Assembly: GCA_003448875.1 (NCBI GenBank)
Contig: DLXG01000075.1
Coordinates: 1 to 6,691, forward strand
Direction of reading: 5' to 3'
Source: Anaerolineaceae bacterium
GTDB taxonomy: Bacteria > Chloroflexota > Anaerolineae > Anaerolineales > Anaerolineaceae
Length of the DNA stretch: 6,691 nt
The notes below the pieces were generated by a model. The model did no database searches. It saw only the letters and a list, made by a program, of their open reading frames with translations, and was not told the origin of the DNA. Below, piece after piece: positions 1 through 5,598 of the stretch. The position numbers were made by a program, and so were the translations under genes. Position 1 is the first letter of the stretch. Each line of letters begins with the position of its first letter.

Positions 1-396
1 AGACCAATTCCACCGGATTTAGTTTCAATCCACGGAATTGACAATCACATGGTTGAAAAAGCCCCCACCTTTCCGGTAGTCTGGGCGACCTTGCGCAGCC
101 TGCTGCTTGACAGGAAAATTGCCGTTTACAATGCTGAATTTGACCTGCGCATGATGCGCCAATCTTATGAAATCTATAAACTGCCCTGGAAAGAGCGGTT
201 GATCACTTTTGACATTATGCAATTGTATGCCGCATACCGCGGCGAATGGGACACAACCCGGCGGTCATACCGTTACTTTAAGTTGGAAGAAGCCGGCCGA
301 AGCCTGCAAATTCCACTGCCCAATTCTCACCGGGCTGCCGATGATGCCCGTTTGACCCGTGCTTTGCTGCACGCCATTGCTGGTGTAGATTACTAA
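1..396 (+). CDS. DEDDh-family 3'-5' exonuclease (DnaQ/epsilon-like), 5' end missing
   Basis: The frame is open from the first base, so this is the C-terminal 131 residues of a longer protein; the ATG at 49 is internal. Visible motifs are the HGI turn (visible residues 11-13), which in DnaQ/PolC-type exonucleases follows the Exo I strand; Exo II as YNAEFD (43-48, metal-binding D48); and Exo III as HRAADDA (general base H110, metal ligand D115). The Exo I D-x-E pair lies upstream of the window. Such enzymes remove nucleotides from DNA (or RNA) 3' ends using two metal ions. It ends only 4 bases before the next gene and is probably cotranscribed with it, pointing to a repair or end-trimming role. 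It could instead be the polymerase III epsilon subunit or part of a larger fusion; the missing N-terminus prevents a decision. The family call is firm, the exact role is not. Confidence 0.88.
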   Translation, partial: RPIPPDLVSIHGIDNHMVEKAPTFPVVWATLRSLLLDRKIAVYNAEFDLRMMRQSYEIYKLPWKERLITFDIMQLYAAYRGEWDTTRRSYRYFKLEEAGRSLQIPLPNSHRAADDARLTRALLHAIAGVDY

Positions 397-400
397 TATT

Positions 401-2530
401 GTGAGCCCGATGAGCCTGCCAAAATTATTTTCCGAACAAAACCAAATCGCTCAGGCCGCGCTGAACAAAAAAATATTTTTGCAGGGAGAACCGGGCAGCG
501 GCAAAACAACGGCTGGTCTGGCGCGGCTGGCTTACCTGTTAGAAAATGGCATTCCCGCCGAGCAGATCCTTATCCTCCTCCCCCAGCGCACGCTGGCCAA
601 ACCCTATTACGACTATATTTCACGAACACCTCTTCCCCCGGGGGGTGTTCCAACTATTGTGACGCTGGGTGGTTTGAGTCAGCGAACCATTCAACTGTTC
701 TGGCCGGCCATCAGTGCCGAAGCAGGTTTCGCGCAGCCCCATCAGCCGCCTCTGTTCCTGACCCTCGAAACAGCCCAGTACTATATGGCAAAAGTCGTTG
801 AGCCATTTCTGGCAATGGGTTATTTCGAGCAGCTGGTGATTGACCGCAACCGTCTGTACTCGCAATTATTGGACAATTTGAACAAAGCGGCCCTGGTTGG
901 TTTTGCCCATACCACCCTCGGCGAACGCTTGAAGCAAGCCTGGAATGGCCAGCCCCAGCACCTGATTCTGTTTGATCAAGCCCAGGAATGTATTAACTCT
1001 TTCCGCAATTATTGCCTTGAAAACAATCTGCTGGATTTTTCCCTGCAAATTGAATTATTTTTACACTACCTCTGGCGTTCTTTTCTGGTGCGGAACTACC
1101 TGCAAACCCAATTCCGCCACCTGATTTACGACAATATCGAAGAAGATGCTCCGGCTGCTCACGATGTCATTGGTGAATGGCTGCCGGTATTCGATTCGGC
1201 GTTATTGATTTATGATCAGCACGGTGGTCACCGCATCTTTCTTGGTGCCGATCCGCAATCAGGATTATTACTGAAAGAATTTTGCGATGAAATTGTAGAA
1301 TTTCCTCCCAGCCTGCGCTGTCCGCCACCGGTTCGCCAGTTTCAATCCGCGATGGTCAAAGCCGTTCAGCGCCGGCTTACCATTGAGGATCTTGATGGGG
1401 CAGTAAAAACCGCCTTCACCCATTTGCCCGCCCGCTTTTACCCGGAAATGGTCGATCAGGTCTGCGAAACGGTGGATCAATTGGTTCACCAGGAAAAGGT
1501 GCCAGCCGGCGAAATTGCCATACTGGCCCCCTTTGTGTCCGATTCACTGCGATTTTCATTGATGAATCGGCTGGAGGAATATCAAATTCCCGCCCGATCC
1601 CACCGCCCCTCGCGCAGCCTGTACGATGAACCGGCCGTCCGTTCACTCCTTACACTGGCAAAACTGGCTCACCCGCACTGGAAGATGCCTCCCACTCGCG
1701 AGGAAATCCGCTCCATGCTGGTACACTGCATCGAAGATCTGGATTTAGTACGGGCTGATTTATTAATGCAGATGGGTTTCACTTCCAAAGGCCACTCCTT
1801 TCCACTGCGCCCGTTTGATGAAATTGGCGCTGACGGCAGGGAGAGGATCACTTACTCAGCCGGCTTGCGTTATTCGCGCTTGCGAGACTGGCTGTTGAAT
1901 TACATTGAACAGGAAGAAGAGCAGGAACTGGATGTGTTTTTCGCCTTTTTATTCGGGGAAGTTTTATCTCAACCGGGTTACGGCTTTCATCATCGCCTGG
2001 ATGACGCAACGGTTACTGCCCGTTTGATCGAATCCATTCAAAAATTCCGGCAGGTAATCGAACCGATCCGCAGTCGTCAGCCCGGTTTTTCAGTCGGCCT
2101 CGAATATCTCACCATGGTCGGGCAGGGAGTTATATCTGCACTTTATATCCTGCCTTCTGAAGAAGAAGATGCGGTATTAATTTCGCCAGCATATTCTTTC
2201 ATCATCAGTAACCGCTCGGTGCGTTTTCAATTCTGGCTGGATTGCGGCAACATTGGCTGGTGGGAACGCCTTTATCAACCGCTTACCCACCCATACGTTC
2301 TCAGCCGTTACTGGCAACCCGGCAGAGTATGGACAGACGTGGAGGAATACGAAACCAACCAGCAATCTTTGATGCGGATCATCTATGGCTTAACCTACCG
2401 CTGCACGGAACACATCTTCCTCTGCACCAGTCGAATCAACGAACGCGGTGCAGAGGAACGGGGCGCACTGCTGCTGGCATTTCAGGGATTGCTGCGGCGG
2501 CTGCATCAGCGGGAGGCTGCCCATGAATAA
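401..2530 (+). CDS. AddB-like, probably inactivated UvrD-fold helicase subunit
   Basis: 709 residues. Walker A is perfect (GEPGSGKT, residues 29-36), and a motif Ia-like stretch ILILLPQRTLA follows. The Walker B position reads LIYDNIEED (D244, N245), so the catalytic glutamate of DExQD appears replaced by asparagine. Motif III is reduced to LGADPQSG (Q286), motif IV to SLRCP (R306), and motif VI to YGLTYRCTEH (R667). No TxHxxKGLE motif V was found. An intact P-loop with decayed later motifs resembles AddB, whose helicase domain does not translocate but serves structure and Chi recognition in AddAB. No nuclease motif or cysteine cluster is present, unlike true AddB. The likely partners are the helicase and nuclease encoded next. 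The GTG at 401, 4 bases after the previous stop, has no clear Shine-Dalgarno; ATG 410 is an alternative start. The subunit role is inferred; UvrD-fold membership is fairly secure. Confidence 0.8.
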   Translation: MSPMSLPKLFSEQNQIAQAALNKKIFLQGEPGSGKTTAGLARLAYLLENGIPAEQILILLPQRTLAKPYYDYISRTPLPPGGVPTIVTLGGLSQRTIQLFWPAISAEAGFAQPHQPPLFLTLETAQYYMAKVVEPFLAMGYFEQLVIDRNRLYSQLLDNLNKAALVGFAHTTLGERLKQAWNGQPQHLILFDQAQECINSFRNYCLENNLLDFSLQIELFLHYLWRSFLVRNYLQTQFRHLIYDNIEEDAPAAHDVIGEWLPVFDSALLIYDQHGGHRIFLGADPQSGLLLKEFCDEIVEFPPSLRCPPPVRQFQSAMVKAVQRRLTIEDLDGAVKTAFTHLPARFYPEMVDQVCETVDQLVHQEKVPAGEIAILAPFVSDSLRFSLMNRLEEYQIPARSHRPSRSLYDEPAVRSLLTLAKLAHPHWKMPPTREEIRSMLVHCIEDLDLVRADLLMQMGFTSKGHSFPLRPFDEIGADGRERITYSAGLRYSRLRDWLLNYIEQEEEQELDVFFAFLFGEVLSQPGYGFHHRLDDATVTARLIESIQKFRQVIEPIRSRQPGFSVGLEYLTMVGQGVISALYILPSEEEDAVLISPAYSFIISNRSVRFQFWLDCGNIGWWERLYQPLTHPYVLSRYWQPGRVWTDVEEYETNQQSLMRIIYGLTYRCTEHIFLCTSRINERGAEERGALLLAFQGLLRRLHQREAAHE
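2511..2516 (+). promoter_or_regulatory. Shine-Dalgarno of the UvrD-like helicase gene
   Basis: GGGAGG lies 6 bases before the ATG at 2523, inside the end of the preceding gene. It settles the start: the same frame stays open upstream to an ATG at 2448, but that extension has no comparable site, is cysteine-rich and unlike a helicase N-terminus, and lies wholly over the upstream coding region. Confidence 0.85.
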
Positions 2531-4790
2531 CCGTCATCAGCCTCGCCCCAATCAGTCCCAAATTTTGAATTATTCTGGCGGGTGGATGGGTGTTTCTGCT
2601 GTTCCGGGCAGCGGTAAAACTTACACGCTTTCCCTGCTGGCTGCACAAATCATCACTGCTGGTTTAATCAATGAGGAACAGGAAGTCCTGATTGTTACGC
2701 TGGTCAACTCCGCAGTGGATAACTTTGCCAGCCGGATTGGTTCATTCGTTGAACAGTTCGGGTTGATGCGCGATATGAACTACCGTGTCCGCACCCTGCA
2801 CGGTTTGGCTCACGACATTGTGCGCGAACGCCCCGACCTGGCCGGCCTTTCTGACCGTTTCAACATTGCCGATGATCGGGACAGTGATGAAATTGTCAAG
2901 GCAGCCGTTTCAGGCTGGATGCGTTCCCATCCGGAATTTATCCTGGAATGGACGAACCCATCGCTCAACCCGCAAAGAAACTCTGACCTGCCCAAAAAAT
3001 GGGAAGACTTGCTGGTTAAATTAGGACGCGCCTTTATCCGTCAGGCAAAAGATTTACAACTTTCCCCTCAGCAATTGCGTGATTTATTAAACAGCACCCA
3101 TTACCAGCATTCTTTACTCCAGTTTGGCCTGGAAATTTACGAAACTTATCAGCGTGGGCTGGTTCTGCGCAGCCTGATTGATTTTGATGATTTAATCACC
3201 CTCGCGCTCAATGTATTGAAAACGGATGCGGATTACTTACAGCGTTTGCGTTACCGCTTCCCTTATATCTTGGAGGATGAAGCCCAGGACAGTTCTCGCT
3301 TGCAGGAAGAGATCTTACGTCAGCTGGCAGGTGAAAACGGCAACTGGGTGCGGGTTGGTGATCCCAATCAAGCCATTTATGAAACCTTCACCACTGCCAG
3401 CCCGGATTATCTGCGCCGCTTCTTGAAACTGAAACGCGTCAAAGCATATGATTTGCCCGATTCCGGACGCTCTACACTCAGCATCATCCGGCTGGCAAAT
3501 GAATTGATTCGCTGGACAATTGAAGACCACCCGGTAGAAGAGCTGCGGAATGCGTTGACACCACCTTTTATTCGCCCCACTCCACCGGGAGACCCTCAGC
3601 CCAACCCGCCCGACAAACCTGACGAAATCTATCTCTACATGAAAAAATTTTCTGCTGATGGGGAAATTAAAGCCGTGGTTGACTCGCTCAAACGCTGGCT
3701 GCCGGAACACCCCGATCAAACGGTGGCTGTGCTGGTACCCCGCAATGAACGCGGCAGCAAGGTGGTCGCTGCGCTGAAAGATGCCGGCTTGCCCGTGATT
3801 GAATTATTGCAGTCCAGCCAGACCACCCGTCAAACTGCTGCTATGCTGGAAAAAATCCTCAAAAGCCTCAACAAAGCCACCGATCCCAGATTGCTGGTAG
3901 ATGCGTTTAAGCAAGTGGCAGGGCTGCTCTACCCCGATGGTTCTCTGAGTCAGCATACGCTTCAGCAGGCCGCCCACTTATTGTTGACCAATAATGCACC
4001 GGAAAATTATCTCTATCCGCGTACTGAAAACAACTGGCTGGAAGACCTGCATCAGAGGGATGATTTATCGGAACAGGTCATCGCTTTGTTAGAAAACTTT
4101 GCCCCGCTGATGCGCCGCTGGCAGCAAGCCATTCTACTGCCAATTGACCAGTTAATCCTGACCATCGCTCAGGACATCTTCCGCGAACCAACTCAACTGG
4201 CGCTGGCGCACAGCCTGGCCCTGCTGCTTGGGCGTACTGCCCAGCGTCACCCCGAGTGGCAGTTACCGCAGTTAACTGAGGAACTGGGGCTGATTGCTCG
4301 CAATGAACGGCGCATACTCGGTTTTAGTGACGAAGAGCCCGGCTTTAACCCCGATGATCACCCGGGTAAAGTGGTGGTTGCCACCATTCACAAAGCCAAA
4401 GGTCTTGAATGGGATCGCGTCTACCTGATATCGGTCAACAATTATGACTTTCCCTCTGCACAGGGATTTGACCGTTACTATTCCGAAAAATATTTCGTTC
4501 GCAATCAACTCAATTTAGAAGCCGAAGCCCTCAGCCGTTTGAAAGCGCTCGCCAATCGGGAATTGACGGCCTTATACCTTGAAGAAGGCATCGCTACCCA
4601 GCAAGCACGTCTGGATTACTGCGCTGAACGTCTGCGCTTATTCTATGTCGGTATCACCCGCGCCCGGCGTTCTCTGATTGTCACCTATAACACTGGCAGG
4701 GATATGCAAGGGAACGAAAACTCGCCGGCCTTACCCTTTGTCCACCTTCAAAAATTCTGGGAGGAATACCGCCGTGAGAATTCCGCCTGA
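2523..4790 (+). CDS. UvrD/PcrA-like SF1A DNA helicase, AddA-like motor without nuclease domain
   Basis: 755 residues with the full ordered set of SF1A motifs: Q-motif region near Q13; Walker A VPGSGKT (27-33); motif Ia VTLVNSAVDNF (58-68); Ib RTLHGLAHDIV (90-100); the IDFDDLI element (219-225); Walker B DEAQD (252-256); motif III VGDPNQAIY (from G279); motif IV with R316; motif V TIHKAKGLEWD (621-631); motif VI RLFYVGITRAR (arginine finger R713). It should translocate 3'-5' on single-stranded DNA using ATP. It is much shorter than AddA or RecB (about 1,200 residues) and ends soon after motif VI, so it lacks their C-terminal nuclease domain; the next gene encodes one separately. Motif III lacks the usual WRGA and motif IV reads SGRS instead of NYRS. 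The gene overlaps the previous one by 8 bases. Housekeeping UvrD/PcrA is less likely given the neighbours and motif variants. Confidence 0.93.
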   Translation: MNNRHQPRPNQSQILNYSGGWMGVSAVPGSGKTYTLSLLAAQIITAGLINEEQEVLIVTLVNSAVDNFASRIGSFVEQFGLMRDMNYRVRTLHGLAHDIVRERPDLAGLSDRFNIADDRDSDEIVKAAVSGWMRSHPEFILEWTNPSLNPQRNSDLPKKWEDLLVKLGRAFIRQAKDLQLSPQQLRDLLNSTHYQHSLLQFGLEIYETYQRGLVLRSLIDFDDLITLALNVLKTDADYLQRLRYRFPYILEDEAQDSSRLQEEILRQLAGENGNWVRVGDPNQAIYETFTTASPDYLRRFLKLKRVKAYDLPDSGRSTLSIIRLANELIRWTIEDHPVEELRNALTPPFIRPTPPGDPQPNPPDKPDEIYLYMKKFSADGEIKAVVDSLKRWLPEHPDQTVAVLVPRNERGSKVVAALKDAGLPVIELLQSSQTTRQTAAMLEKILKSLNKATDPRLLVDAFKQVAGLLYPDGSLSQHTLQQAAHLLLTNNAPENYLYPRTENNWLEDLHQRDDLSEQVIALLENFAPLMRRWQQAILLPIDQLILTIAQDIFREPTQLALAHSLALLLGRTAQRHPEWQLPQLTEELGLIARNERRILGFSDEEPGFNPDDHPGKVVVATIHKAKGLEWDRVYLISVNNYDFPSAQGFDRYYSEKYFVRNQLNLEAEALSRLKALANRELTALYLEEGIATQQARLDYCAERLRLFYVGITRARRSLIVTYNTGRDMQGNENSPALPFVHLQKFWEEYRRENSA
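4760..4764 (+). promoter_or_regulatory. Shine-Dalgarno of the PD-(D/E)XK nuclease gene
   Basis: GGAGG lies 9 bases before the GTG at 4774 and within the 3' end of the helicase gene. It favours this GTG over the in-frame ATG at 4678, which has no such site and would add 32 residues translated out of frame from helicase coding sequence. Confidence 0.8.
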
Positions 4791-5598
4791 ATTCGCCTTC
4801 AGTCAGAATAATTTACAGGATTTTGTCGAATGTCCGCGCCGTTTTGAATTGCGTTATTTACTGCGCCAGCCATGGCCTGCCATTCAATCCCAGCCCGTCC
4901 TTGAACACGAACAACATCTGCGCCGCGGCGAGATCTTTCATCAAATGGTGCAACAGCATCAAATCGGTCTGCCTGTCGAGCAGATCAGCGCTCAGGCCTA
5001 TGATCAAACCCTGCTCGGCTGGTGGGAAGATTATCTCGGCAGCCTGCCGCAGCCGTTACCAGAGAAGCGGTACATCGAACATATCCTGCAAATGACTCAC
5101 GGCAATTACCGCTTCCTTGCTAAATTCGACCTGATTGCCGTTCAATCTGCTGAAAAAATTATCATTGTAGACTGGAAAACCGGCCGTCGAAAACCGGCGC
5201 GCACGTTCCTTTCCCGCCGCATTCAAACCCGCCTGTACCCATTTCTACTCTGGAAGTGTTCGGCGGCATTTGACAGAGGTATTTCCTATGAGCCCGAGCA
5301 AATCGAAATGATTTACTGGTTCACTGCTGATCCCCTTGCCCCAGAACATTTCAAATATTCTCGAAAACAAGCCGAACAGGATGGTGAATATTTGCTTGAA
5401 TTGGTTCAACAGGTTGAACACTGTACTCAGACCTACTTTCCCCTTACCTCACAAGAACAGCGTTGTTCTCTTTGTGTATACCGCTCACTATGTAATCGCG
5501 GAATTAGCGCTGGAAGTGCAGAAGACGAGATAGACGAGGAAATTGATGATGAGCGGCTGGATATTGCCTTCGATCAAATTGGTGAGACGGAATTCTAA
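4774..5598 (+). CDS. Stand-alone PD-(D/E)XK nuclease with predicted 4Fe-4S cluster (AddB/RecB-type)
   Basis: 274 residues from the GTG start. The N-terminus (FSQNNLQDFVECPRRFELRY) matches the opening of AddB/RecB/Cas4-type nuclease domains, with C20 the expected first cluster ligand. Core residues follow in order: H56 (RGEIFH), D119 (KFDLI), D133 and K135 (IIIVDWKTG), and Q151/Y155 (QTRLY), matching RecB-family active sites. C231-x2-C234-x5-C240 completes the four cysteines seen in AddB and Cas4, where a 4Fe-4S cluster staples the two ends of the domain. An acidic tail (about 250-273) follows. It should cut DNA with Mg2+ or Mn2+. Its 17-base overlap with the helicase gene suggests it supplies the nuclease activity that this motor lacks. 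Cas4 is the main alternative, but no CRISPR or cas sequence is present and the partners fit end resection better. Confidence 0.92.
   Translation: MRIPPEFAFSQNNLQDFVECPRRFELRYLLRQPWPAIQSQPVLEHEQHLRRGEIFHQMVQQHQIGLPVEQISAQAYDQTLLGWWEDYLGSLPQPLPEKRYIEHILQMTHGNYRFLAKFDLIAVQSAEKIIIVDWKTGRRKPARTFLSRRIQTRLYPFLLWKCSAAFDRGISYEPEQIEMIYWFTADPLAPEHFKYSRKQAEQDGEYLLELVQQVEHCTQTYFPLTSQEQRCSLCVYRSLCNRGISAGSAEDEIDEEIDDERLDIAFDQIGETEF
5581..5586 (+). promoter_or_regulatory. Weak Shine-Dalgarno of recJ
   Basis: GGTGAG lies 12 bases before the ATG at 5599, a poor match at long spacing. Because the nuclease stop TAA (5596-5598) directly abuts the recJ ATG, terminating ribosomes probably help start recJ translation. 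Confidence 0.4.

Noticed and set aside
464..480. A7 run followed by an AT-rich stretch just before the Walker A codons, a possible slippery frameshift site
   Set aside because: The zero frame is open and encodes the expected P-loop strand; no downstream stem-loop or internal SD was seen, and no useful product arises from the other frames.
3315..3719. 134-residue open frame on the minus strand
   Set aside because: Antisense shadow of the helicase gene between motifs III and IV and beyond; no recognisable domain.
4778..4794. Two GAATTC hexamers 5 bases apart, each followed by GCC-like bases, at the helicase-nuclease junction
   Set aside because: They encode conserved-looking N-terminal residues of the nuclease and the repeat is too short and imperfect to claim an operator or duplication.
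4774..5598. Cas4 as the identity of the Fe-S nuclease, implying a CRISPR adaptation module
   Set aside because: No repeats, cas1/cas2 or other cas genes are in the window; the neighbours are helicase, RecJ and exonuclease genes, which fit DNA end repair.
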